In this document: positions 1-9,063 of the stretch, piece after piece | Numbering within the stretch: the first letter of the stretch is position 1 | How the letters are laid out: every line of letters starts with the position of its first letter | Source: JANMDS01 sp031430575 | Lineage (GTDB): Bacteria > Pseudomonadota > Gammaproteobacteria > Burkholderiales > Casimicrobiaceae | DNA: 9,135 nucleotides | Assembly: GCA_031430575.1 (NCBI GenBank) | Contig: JANPBT010000035.1 | Coordinates: 1-9,135, forward strand | Reading direction: 5' to 3' | The notes under the pieces: model-generated | The model's database searches: none | Told to the model about the DNA's origin: nothing | What the model saw: the letters and a program-made list of their open reading frames with translations, nothing else | Program-made: the position numbers and the translations under genes

Positions 1-1
1 A

Positions 2-2071
2 AAACTTGGCTACGGCGTGCCGAAAGCGGATAAGGCGGTGCAGATCGCGCTTGGCGGGTCAACGGCTAAAAATCGGCTCACGCCGCTTTTTGGGTACTAC
101 AACACCGATGGCGATAATCATTTTTATACGACCAATCCGCAGATGGCAATTGCGGCGAAGCGAAACACGCTGCAGCCTGCGCCGAGATACAAATTCTCTC
201 CAGCAAGCTTTAATTGCGGCACGAATCCAACCAGCTGTAACGCAATAACGGACCCCAATACCTCGGTGCAAACTGCATTCAGTGTTCGACTACCCAACGG
301 CAGCGCAGCATCAGCAAACACGAGCGTACTGGCCGTCTTTGAGGCGACAAAAAACAGCACAAATCAGATCATTCGCGCCAGCGAAACAATTGCGTCCGCG
401 ACGCCGGCTGGCGCTGCCGCCCCAATATTGTTTCAATTCAAGCCATTACTTAATTTAACGAGTACCGGCGTATCGGGCTTGGAAGGGTTAGACATAACGT
501 TTAAACCTATATCTATTTCCACTTTTCCCCTGACCTATCAAGAAATCGGGCTACCAATCCCCGGATATCCAAACCTGCCATGTGGCTCGACGTACACCCT
601 GAACGCCTCCGGCGCGGCGAGCAACAGTGTCTGCGAGTTTTTCCCCGCGCGGGCGATTGCGAGCTTACTCACCACCCATGTTGACCCCACGAATTCAGGG
701 AAAGTGCTTAAAAAGCTTTATCGCTATTCCTGCGCGCCAGAGCAAATCGGTGATGGGCTTTGCAACAGCTATGCCACACCAAATCGTGCGTATCACGTCT
801 CCTTTCGCTACACCACGGACACCACAATACATTCGGGTTTACTGACCGAAGGCTATTTGCTCGACGGAATTGAGGGCTATGTTTACGATGCAGGCACGCT
901 TGCGACGCCCACTGCCGCACCCGTTGGGACGCAAAAACTCTGTTCGCGCTGGAGTAGTGATCGCAATGATCGCATGATCTATTTAGTCGAGCCAAACGCG
1001 TCATGCGACAGCAAAACGCGCGATAACTATTTAGACCCTCATATTGCGTTGAGTGCACAAGGCAATTACAACGGCGCTAGCGAGGTGCTTGGTTTCGCCT
1101 ACCCCGTGCAGCAGCCAAAAGCCCTGCCCGAGCAGCCGCGCGTTGCCGCGCAAAGCATCAATGGCGATCAATACGCCGATATTGTCTGGCGCTACAACAA
1201 CGCCTCGACGCTGGCCATCTATTCGCAGCAAGGCTATCAAACGATTACCCATACGCAGATGGCAGGCTCGATGTCGGCTGACTGGAAGCTCGCCGCGATC
1301 GCTGATTTCAATGGCGATGGCTACGCCGATATGTTTTGGATCGGGCGCGCAGGCACCGCGCAGGCGGGTAACGTCACCATCTGGTATCTCGTCGGGGCAA
1401 ACGTCGCTTCGATTGCTACGCATCCGCAAGTCACTGGTTTTGATTTCGCCGGTGTGGGTGATTTCGATGGTGATGGCCGCGCTGATATTCTCTGGCGCGA
1501 GAGCGGAGCGACTGGCCCAAAGTGGTTCGCCATGTGGTTCGTTGATGGTGCAAACTTGAAGCCCATCTCCGGGCTGGTAGGCCCGCAGCTAGACGCGAGT
1601 TGGAAGGTCAAAGGCGTCGCAGACTTGAATAATGACGGCAAGGCCGACATTGTGTTGCGCAAGGCTGGCGCGGGCACAGACAATTTGCAATCGTGGCTAA
1701 TGGACGGCAAGACGCAAACCGCCGCGGTTACCCTACCAAATGTGGCCACAAACAACCCCATCAAAGGCGTTGCCGATGTTAACGGCGATGGCCATGCCGA
1801 TATTGTGTTTCTTGACCCTCTTGGCAACGTTGCGGTCTGGTTATTGCAAAACGGGAGTTACTTTGCCGGGCAATATATCGCCTACAACGTCAATACAGGC
1901 TGGAGTATCGTCGGGCTGCGTGATTTTGATGGCGATGGCAAGGCCGATATTTTCTGGCGCTACACGGACGGATCAAACGCGTTTTGGTTGCTTGATGGCT
2001 TATCGATCAAAGGCGGAAGCTTAATTGAAACCGTGCCTCCCGTTTGGGCGGCGCAGCCAGAGAGCCCTTAA
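2..2071 (+). CDS. Secreted FG-GAP/VCBS-repeat protein with DUF5648-like segments (5' end missing)
   Basis: The frame is open to the left edge, so the N-terminus and any signal peptide lie outside; the GTG at 17 is probably internal. An early segment (about 89-144) reads FGYYNTDGDNHFYTTN, and a later one (about 850-1110) has GIEGYVYD followed by a region ending in EVLGFAYP; both resemble the DUF5648 repeat of secreted bacterial proteins. The middle part carries eight cysteines, suggesting disulfides outside the cytoplasm. Six calcium-binding-like repeats follow, with aspartate-rich loops starting at 1157, 1307, 1463, 1625, 1778 and 1925 (for example FNGDGYADMFW, FDGDGRADILW), spaced 49-54 residues apart, as in FG-GAP/VCBS beta-propeller blades. 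The protein ends soon after the sixth blade. An adhesin or surface role is inferred; no catalytic domain is visible. It converges on glpK and shows no functional link to it. Confidence 0.85.
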   Translation, partial: KLGYGVPKADKAVQIALGGSTAKNRLTPLFGYYNTDGDNHFYTTNPQMAIAAKRNTLQPAPRYKFSPASFNCGTNPTSCNAITDPNTSVQTAFSVRLPNGSAASANTSVLAVFEATKNSTNQIIRASETIASATPAGAAAPILFQFKPLLNLTSTGVSGLEGLDITFKPISISTFPLTYQEIGLPIPGYPNLPCGSTYTLNASGAASNSVCEFFPARAIASLLTTHVDPTNSGKVLKKLYRYSCAPEQIGDGLCNSYATPNRAYHVSFRYTTDTTIHSGLLTEGYLLDGIEGYVYDAGTLATPTAAPVGTQKLCSRWSSDRNDRMIYLVEPNASCDSKTRDNYLDPHIALSAQGNYNGASEVLGFAYPVQQPKALPEQPRVAAQSINGDQYADIVWRYNNASTLAIYSQQGYQTITHTQMAGSMSADWKLAAIADFNGDGYADMFWIGRAGTAQAGNVTIWYLVGANVASIATHPQVTGFDFAGVGDFDGDGRADILWRESGATGPKWFAMWFVDGANLKPISGLVGPQLDASWKVKGVADLNNDGKADIVLRKAGAGTDNLQSWLMDGKTQTAAVTLPNVATNNPIKGVADVNGDGHADIVFLDPLGNVAVWLLQNGSYFAGQYIAYNVNTGWSIVGLRDFDGDGKADIFWRYTDGSNAFWLLDGLSIKGGSLIETVPPVWAAQPESP

Positions 2072-2083
2072 ATTTAGCTCACG

Positions 2084-2138
2084 AATACCTGCGGCGCAGA
2101 TTAAGCCATTTTTGAGCCAAAACTGCGCCGCAGGTATT
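2084..2138. terminator. Hairpin from two inverted copies of the dispersed repeat, between convergent genes
   Basis: AATACCTGCGGCGCAG (2084-2099) is the exact reverse complement of CTGCGCCGCAGGTATT (2123-2138), giving a 16-bp stem around a 23-base loop. It lies between the stop of the FG-GAP gene (2071) and the stop of glpK (2162), where a two-way terminator is expected. Neither side has a clear T-tract, so factor-independent termination is uncertain. Both arms are copies of the dispersed ten-copy repeat. Confidence 0.6.
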
Positions 2139-2161
2139 GATCATTTTCAGCTTCAAATTCC

Positions 2162-3649
2162 TCACTCCACTTCCTCCCAACCCTTCGCCCGCGCCACGGC
2201 TTTCGCCCATTTCGCCATGCGCGCCTGCGCTTCATCTCGGCTCATCGCGGGCTCGAAGGTGCGATCACGCTGCCAGTGGCTTGCGATTTCTGCTTTGGTT
2301 TTATAAATGCCCACGGCGAGCCCGGCTAAGTAGGCTGCGCCCAGCGCGGTGGTTTCGGTGATTTTGGGGCGCACGACAGGTACGCCGAGCAGGTCGGCTT
2401 GAAACTGCAGCAGTAAATTGTTTGAAGTTGCGCCGCCGTCCACCCGCAGCTCTTTGAGCGTAATGCCAGAATCTGCTTCCATTGCGATGAGCACTTCCGC
2501 CGATTGGAAAGCGATCGCTTCCAGCGCGGCGCGCGCGATGTGGGCTTTGGTGCTACCGCGCGTGAGGCCAAGGATCGTGCCGCGGGCGTAGCTATCCCAA
2601 TGAGGTGCGCCGAGCCCGGCGAAAGCGGGCACGAGCATCACGCCGCCCGCATCGGGCACGCTGGCTGCGAGCGTTTCTACCTGCGGCGCAGATTCGATGA
2701 TTTGCAGGCCGTCGCGCAGCCATTGCACCACCGCGCCGCCCATGAAAACCGAGCCTTCCAGCGCGTAATCGGTTGCGCGGTCGATTTTCCAGGCGGTGGT
2801 GGTGAGTAAGTTTGACTTCGAAGGCACGGCGACGTTGCCCGTATTCATGAGCATGAAGCAGCCCGTACCGTAGGTGTTTTTGGCCATTCCAGGCGCGTGA
2901 CAGCCTTGACCAAACAAGGCCGACTGCTGATCCCCGGCAATTCCAGCGATGGGGATTTGCGCGCCGTTAAGATCAAAATAGCCGACGATCTCAGAAGATG
3001 CCGATATTTTTGGCAATACGCTGCGGGGGATTTCGAGCAGCGCGAGCAACTCCTCGTCCCAATCGCCGGTATGGATATTGAAAAGCAGCGTGCGGCTGGC
3101 GTTTGATGCGTCCGTGGTGTGTACGCGCCCGTGGGTCATTTTCCAGATGAGCCATGAATCGATGGTGCCAAAGCGCAAATGCCCCTCAGAGGCCAATTTC
3201 TGCGCCGCAGGTATATTTTTGAGAAGCCAGCCGAGCTTTGTGCCAGAAAAGTAAGCATCGAGCAAAAGCCCAGTTTTGCGTTGAAAGGTCTGCGCGTGGC
3301 CGGCGGCACGCAGCGCATCACAATGCCCGGCGGTGCGACGATCTTGCCATACGATTGCATTCGCGATCGGCTCACCCGTGCGGGCATCCCACGCGACGGT
3401 GGTCTCCCGCTGGTTAGTGATGCCAATAGCTGCAATCTGCGCCGCAGGTATGTTTGCCTTAGCAAGGGCCTCGTCGATGACAGCGCGTTGGCTGGCCCAA
3501 ATTTCACGAGCATCGTGCTCTACCCAGCCCGGTTTGGGGAAGTATTGGGTAAATTCGCGTTGGCCGATGCCGCAAACCCTGCCGTCTGTTGCAAAAACGA
3601 TAGCGCGCGAGCTCGTAGTTCCTTGGTCGATAGCGAGTAAAAAGGCCAT
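2162..3649 (-). CDS. glpK: Glycerol kinase
   Basis: Phosphorylates glycerol to sn-glycerol 3-phosphate with ATP in the cytosol. The 495-residue protein is full length for the FGGY kinase family. Visible signatures are the N-terminal phosphate-binding DQGTTSSRA (8-16), NQRET (79-83) and W101 for glycerol binding, YFSGTK (133-138), the catalytic aspartate in GDQQ (D240) and GGATSNN (405-411). The ATG at 3649 gives the canonical N-terminus, although no strong Shine-Dalgarno sequence precedes it. The stretch before GIAGDQQ reads FDLNGAQIPIAG and lacks the GGKGG-type loop that binds the inhibitor fructose 1,6-bisphosphate in the E. coli enzyme, so that control is probably absent. No glpF or glpD lies nearby. 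The gene is divergent from the DUF2889 gene and convergent with the FG-GAP gene, and it contains three copies of the dispersed repeat. Confidence 0.97.
   Translation of the reverse strand: MAFLLAIDQGTTSSRAIVFATDGRVCGIGQREFTQYFPKPGWVEHDAREIWASQRAVIDEALAKANIPAAQIAAIGITNQRETTVAWDARTGEPIANAIVWQDRRTAGHCDALRAAGHAQTFQRKTGLLLDAYFSGTKLGWLLKNIPAAQKLASEGHLRFGTIDSWLIWKMTHGRVHTTDASNASRTLLFNIHTGDWDEELLALLEIPRSVLPKISASSEIVGYFDLNGAQIPIAGIAGDQQSALFGQGCHAPGMAKNTYGTGCFMLMNTGNVAVPSKSNLLTTTAWKIDRATDYALEGSVFMGGAVVQWLRDGLQIIESAPQVETLAASVPDAGGVMLVPAFAGLGAPHWDSYARGTILGLTRGSTKAHIARAALEAIAFQSAEVLIAMEADSGITLKELRVDGGATSNNLLLQFQADLLGVPVVRPKITETTALGAAYLAGLAVGIYKTKAEIASHWQRDRTFEPAMSRDEAQARMAKWAKAVARAKGWEEVE
2678..2693 (+). 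repeat. Dispersed 16-base repeat copy, inside glpK
   Basis: TACCTGCGGCGCAGAT, an exact consensus copy. It runs opposite to glpK, where its complement encodes part of E-S-A-P-Q-V (near residues 319-324). Confidence 0.85.
3198..3213 (-). repeat. Dispersed repeat copy, inside glpK
   Basis: On the minus strand this reads TACCTGCGGCGCAGAA. It lies in the coding direction of glpK and encodes I-P-A-A-Q at residues 146-150. Confidence 0.85.
3435..3450 (-). repeat. Dispersed repeat copy, inside glpK
   Basis: On the minus strand this is an exact TACCTGCGGCGCAGAT. It is in the coding direction of glpK and again encodes I-P-A-A-Q, at residues 67-71. Confidence 0.85.
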
Positions 3650-3752
3650 TTAGTGGGTTAAACTTTCAGAAATCTGGGGGAATCACAATAATTATGGTTC
3701 ACGGCGTGCCGCGCCGCCCCCTTCGCCGTCAAAAACGAACTACGAAGCCTTA

Positions 3753-4331
3753 ATGCCGTTATCCACACCCGTGATCTCTAGGGAGCGCTCCCATGTACGC
3801 CGCGTCACGTATGTTGGTTTCGTGCGCGCCGATGGGATGCTTGATATTGAGGCCCAGATCGTGGATGTGAAAGATCGCGATAACACGTTGGCCTCTGGCG
3901 TGCGCAAAGCAGGCGCCGATCTCCATAATATTTCAGTGCGGGTCACGATTGACCGCGCACTCAATGTAAAAGCGGTCGAGACCGCTCACGACGAAAATCC
4001 CTACCCCGGCCATTGCAATTTGATTGAAGACGCGTATCAAAAGCTCGTTGGTTTAAATTTAGCCCAACACTTTCGATTGCATCTCAATGATCACATGGGT
4101 GGCGTAAAGGGCTGCACGCATGTGAACGAAATGCTCAATTGGCTTCCGTCTGCAGCATTCCAAACGCTTGCAGGCGAGCGCGAAGATTTTGACCCCAACA
4201 GCGCGCAAAAGCCGTTTCAGCTCGATCGCTGCCATGCCCTTGATACCCAGGGCGAGGCGGTTAGAAAGTTTTATCCCAAGTGGCATGCATCAGCGCATAT
4301 TAAAAGTGCGCTGATACCTGCGGCGCAATAA
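3753..4331 (+). CDS. DUF2889 family protein of unknown function
   Basis: The 192-residue protein resembles the DUF2889 family, seen mainly in proteobacteria and, as I recall, often just upstream of sucC in Burkholderiales. Its function is not established. Visible family-like features are the R-R-V-T-Y-V-G-F N-terminal strand, NPYPGHC (82-88), GGVKGCTHVNE (116-126) with Cys-Thr-His, LDRCHAL (157-163) and VRKFYPKW (170-177). The clustered Cys and His residues could bind metal, but that is speculation. There is no signal peptide or membrane segment, so it is probably cytosolic. The ATG at 3753 gives the expected MPL start, with a weak ribosome-binding site. The stop lies 35 bases before sucC, so the two are probably co-transcribed. 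The last five residues, IPAAQ, are encoded by a copy of the dispersed repeat that runs up to the stop codon. Confidence 0.85.
   Translation: MPLSTPVISRERSHVRRVTYVGFVRADGMLDIEAQIVDVKDRDNTLASGVRKAGADLHNISVRVTIDRALNVKAVETAHDENPYPGHCNLIEDAYQKLVGLNLAQHFRLHLNDHMGGVKGCTHVNEMLNWLPSAAFQTLAGEREDFDPNSAQKPFQLDRCHALDTQGEAVRKFYPKWHASAHIKSALIPAAQ
4315..4330 (+). repeat. Dispersed repeat copy forming the 3' end of the DUF2889 gene
   Basis: TACCTGCGGCGCA followed by ATA. It differs from consensus at the base after the core (A for G). It encodes the terminal P-A-A-Q and overlaps the TAA stop. Confidence 0.8.
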
Positions 4332-4354
4332 CGCACCAAACTTAACGTAATGAT

Positions 4355-4359
4355 GAGGA
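4355..4359 (+). promoter_or_regulatory. Ribosome-binding site for sucC fusion
   Basis: GAGGA sits 7 bases before the GTG at 4367. It supports that non-ATG start, which also gives the canonical SucC N-terminus MKIHEYQ. Confidence 0.75.
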
Positions 4360-4366
4360 CTGGATC

Positions 4367-6928
<2,562 letters not shown>

Positions 6929-6954
6929 CTGAGAATAAGCGAGCGCGTGATCCT

Positions 6955-7830
6955 ATGAGCATCCTAATCGATCAAAACACGAAAGTCATCACCCAAGGCA
7001 TCACCGGCAAGACGGGGCAGTTTCATACCCGCATGTGCCGCGAGTATGCGAACGGTCGTAACTGCTTTGTTGCAGGCGTCAACCCCAAAAAAGCGGGGGA
7101 AGATTTCGAAGGCATTCCCATTTACGGTAGCGTAAAAGAAGCCAAAGCGGCCACCGGCGCTACGGTATCGGTGATTTACGTGCCGCCCATGGGCGCGGCG
7201 GCCGCGATTGACGAAGCCGTTGATGCGGAATTAGATTTGGTGATTTGCATCACCGAAGGCATCCCCGTGCGGGATATGATTCGCACCAAATTTCGCATGC
7301 AAGGCAAAAAAACGCTGCTGCTCGGCCCCAATTGTCCGGGCCTCATTACGCCCGATCAAATCAAAATCGGCATCATGCCGGGGCACATTCACAAGCCGGG
7401 GCGGATCGGCGTTGTTTCCCGCTCGGGCACCTTAACTTATGAAGCGGTCGCCCAGCTCACCGAAATTGGGCTTGGCCAATCGTCGGCGGTGGGTATTGGC
7501 GGTGATCCTGTTAATGGCCTGAAACACGTCGATATTTTGCGCATGTTTAATGATGATCCGGGCACTGATGCCGTGATTATGATTGGCGAAATCGGCGGTG
7601 GCGATGAAGAAGTCGCCGCCCAGTGGGCCAAGCAGCATATGCGTAAGCCAGTGGTTGGTTTTATCGCGGGCGTTACCGCGCCAGAAGGCAAGCGCATGGG
7701 TCATGCTGGTGCAATCGTCTCTGGTGGCAAAGGCACTGCAGATGAGAAGCTCGCCGCGATGGAGGCTGCAGGTATCAAAACCACGCGCAACCCCTCAGAG
7801 CTGGCAAAGCTGCTCAAAAGCGTGCTGTAA
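6955..7830 (+). CDS. sucD: Succinyl-CoA synthetase alpha subunit
   Basis: Partner of SucC. It binds CoA and carries the phosphohistidine that relays phosphate between succinyl phosphate and ADP. At 291 residues it has the normal length. Visible motifs are the CoA-binding GITGKTG (15-21), LLGPNCPGLI, SRSGTLTYEA and the active-site GHAGAIVSGGKGTADEK with the phosphorylated His at 250. The ATG at 6955 gives the canonical N-terminus MSILIDQNTKVI; the ribosome-binding site is weak, so coupling to the upstream gene is plausible. The 26-base gap after the sucC fusion shows that the order sucC-sucD is kept despite the extra 465 residues on SucC. If the subunits assemble as the usual alpha2-beta2 complex, SucD would be drawn to the membrane with the fused beta subunit. 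Confidence 0.98.
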   Translation: MSILIDQNTKVITQGITGKTGQFHTRMCREYANGRNCFVAGVNPKKAGEDFEGIPIYGSVKEAKAATGATVSVIYVPPMGAAAAIDEAVDAELDLVICITEGIPVRDMIRTKFRMQGKKTLLLGPNCPGLITPDQIKIGIMPGHIHKPGRIGVVSRSGTLTYEAVAQLTEIGLGQSSAVGIGGDPVNGLKHVDILRMFNDDPGTDAVIMIGEIGGGDEEVAAQWAKQHMRKPVVGFIAGVTAPEGKRMGHAGAIVSGGKGTADEKLAAMEAAGIKTTRNPSELAKLLKSVL

Positions 7831-7851
7831 ATAGCGTGCGATTCGCATCAC

Positions 7852-7877
7852 CTGCCCCGCGCTTTAGCGGGCGGCAG
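7852..7877 (+). terminator. Possible hairpin after sucD
   Basis: CTGCCCCGC (7852-7860) can pair with GCGGG (7867-7871) and GCAG (7874-7877) across a 6-base loop, with a 2-base bulge. It lies 21 bases after the sucD stop. No T-tract follows, so termination here is uncertain. Confidence 0.35.
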
Positions 7878-7907
7878 AGCAAGCATTTGATCGACAAACT
7901 ATCGTAA

Positions 7908-7923
7908 TACCTGCGGCGCAGAT
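7908..7923 (+). repeat. Dispersed repeat copy, single, between sucD and terC
   Basis: TACCTGCGGCGCAGAT, an exact consensus copy preceded by AA and followed by T. It is the only unpaired copy outside coding sequence. With an inner CTGCG/CGCAG match it is itself almost palindromic, but it is too short for a useful terminator. Confidence 0.85.
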
Positions 7924-7978
7924 TGAGGTGGTTTTATGCATCAAACCTTGCCCCTTTAAGACATGGAGAAGATAAAAA

Positions 7979-8689
7979 ATGGAATTTCTCACTAGCGGCC
8001 CGCTCTGGGGCGCACTCGGCGCGATCATTGTGGCTAATATTTTGCTCTCAGGGGACAACGCGGTTGTGATCGCTATGGCCGCGCGGCAATTGCCGCAAGA
8101 CCAACAAAAAAAGGCAGTGTTTTGGGGCTCGGCGGCAGCAATCGTCATGCGCGTGGTGCTCACCATTGTAGCGGTGCAGCTTTTGCAATTCCCATACCTC
8201 AAAATTATTGGCGCCATTTTGTTGATCTGGATCGGCGTGCAGCTGCTCACGTCAGGCGGCGAAGATGACGGTCATGTGAAATCCCATGGCAGCATGAGTG
8301 CTGCGATCCGCACCATCCTGATCGCTGATTTGGTCATGAGCCTCGATAATGTGATCGCCGTGGCGGGCGCGGCAGATAAAGCGCCAGAGCAATATCGATT
8401 GCCGCTGCTCATCTTTGGCCTCGCGCTTTCAATTCCGCTCATTATCGTTGGCAGCACTTTGCTCATGAAAGTGATGGATAAATATCCGATGATCATCACC
8501 GGCGGTGCAGCCTTGCTCGGGTTTTTAGCCGGCGGCATGTTTGCCACTGATCCCGCGATCGCGAAATGGGTTGCCGCCAATATCCCTAATGCCGAGCTCT
8601 ACCTCGGCAGCTTTTGCGCAGTGCTCGTGGTTGTCATTGGTGGTTGGCTCAAGAAGCGCGCTAAGGCAGTCACTCCAGATTTGGGTTAA
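7979..8689 (+). CDS. TerC family integral membrane protein, YjbE type
   Basis: The 236-residue protein belongs to the TerC family; its closest type is the YjbE subgroup, members of which export Mn2+ in some bacteria. About seven hydrophobic helices are visible (near 8-32, 48-68, 72-91, 107-130, 141-164, 169-187, 206-223). The family's paired acidic motifs lie in helices 1 and 4: SGDNAVVIA (24-32) and MSLDNVIAVAG (120-130), whose Asp and Asn likely bind the metal. GGAG at 7965-7968 precedes the ATG at 7979. The 148-base gap after sucD contains a possible hairpin and a repeat copy, so transcription may be separate from sucCD. YjbE genes are often under the yybP-ykoY Mn2+ riboswitch, but I see no such element here. 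A strong terminator follows. Metal specificity is inferred from family only. Confidence 0.93.
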   Translation: MEFLTSGPLWGALGAIIVANILLSGDNAVVIAMAARQLPQDQQKKAVFWGSAAAIVMRVVLTIVAVQLLQFPYLKIIGAILLIWIGVQLLTSGGEDDGHVKSHGSMSAAIRTILIADLVMSLDNVIAVAGAADKAPEQYRLPLLIFGLALSIPLIIVGSTLLMKVMDKYPMIITGGAALLGFLAGGMFATDPAIAKWVAANIPNAELYLGSFCAVLVVVIGGWLKKRAKAVTPDLG

Positions 8690-8732
8690 GGCTTGCCCAG
8701 CACGATTTTGGTTTAAATCACTAAAAAGCATT

Positions 8733-8774
8733 AAAACTGCGCCGCAGGCATGGCTACCTGCGGCGCAGTTTTTT
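8733..8774 (+). terminator. Intrinsic terminator built from two inverted copies of the dispersed repeat
   Basis: AAAACTGCGCCGCAGG (8733-8748) pairs perfectly with CCTGCGGCGCAGTTTT (8757-8772), a 16-bp stem with an 8-base loop, followed by a run of six T (8769-8774). It lies 44 bases after the terC stop and insulates the pilin promoter. Each arm is a copy of the dispersed repeat; the left arm has GCC where most copies have TACC. Confidence 0.9.
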
Positions 8775-8870
8775 GTGCTGCGGGAGCGCTGCGACGCGCG
8801 TCGCCCGAAAGTTGAATTTCACGCCATAAATAGGCGTTATTCGCAATCGACATGGCCAATTCTGGCCTAA

Positions 8871-8924
8871 AACTGCCGATTTGCGCGCCACTGAAGTGCG
8901 ACGGGGTGACGCAAAATGGCAGTT
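8871..8924. promoter_or_regulatory. Inverted repeat upstream of the pilin promoter, candidate activator site
   Basis: AACTGCCGATTTGCG (8871-8885) and CGCAAAATGGCAGTT (8910-8924) are inverted with 13 of 15 positions matching. A smaller CACT-GA-AGTG lies between them (8889-8898). The arms are centred about 80 and 120 bases upstream of the predicted sigma-54 start site, where enhancer-binding activators usually bind. PilR is the obvious candidate by analogy with Pseudomonas, but the match to a PilR site was not established. Confidence 0.4.
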
Positions 8925-8972
8925 GCATACCGAAAATGGGTCGTTTTTGGCCGTTTATCCTGATTTGGAGGG

Positions 8973-8989
8973 CTGGCACGGTCGCTGCT
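8973..8989 (+). promoter_or_regulatory. Sigma-54 (-24/-12) promoter of the pilin gene
   Basis: CTGGCACGGTCGCTGCT matches the RpoN consensus YTGGCACG-N4-TTGCW at all but one fixed base (C for the first T of TTGC). The GG (8975-8976) and GC (8987-8988) are separated by exactly 10 bases. Transcription would start near 9000, leaving a leader of about 64 bases before the pilin ATG. Sigma-54 control of pilA with PilS/PilR is established in Pseudomonas, which supports this reading. Confidence 0.8.
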
Positions 8990-9063
8990 ATAGGTAGTTC
9001 ATTGAAAGATTTGTTTTAACTTGTTTTTACTTAAATCGTTTTACCAACTCAAGGAATTAAAAA

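Noticed and set aside
2..2083. Absence of the repeat from the FG-GAP gene as a sign of recent transfer
   Set aside because: Another stretch of about 2.5 kb (4331-6815) in a core operon also lacks copies, so the gap is not informative in this small window.
3015..3030. AATACGCTGCGGGGGA, similar to the dispersed repeat
   Set aside because: It has an extra base and lacks the GGCGCA half of the core; not counted as a copy.
3665..3694. Sigma-70-like TTCAGA and TAATTA with 18-base spacing before the DUF2889 gene
   Set aside because: Both boxes are weak matches; such pairs are common by chance in an AT-rich stretch. A promoter is expected in 3650-3752 but cannot be placed.
3701..3729. ACGGCG / CGCCGT inverted repeat in the glpK-DUF2889 divergent region
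   Set aside because: The arms are only 6 bases in GC-rich DNA with a 17-base gap; not convincing as an operator.
4291..4313. 7-bp hairpin CAGCGCA / TGCGCTG near the end of the DUF2889 gene
   Set aside because: It lies within coding sequence, has no T-tract and would cut the operon before sucC; probably chance.
7831..7978. Possible yybP-ykoY Mn2+ riboswitch before the YjbE-type terC gene
   Set aside because: I looked for the conserved elements of this riboswitch and saw none; the gap holds only a possible hairpin, a repeat copy and the ribosome-binding site.
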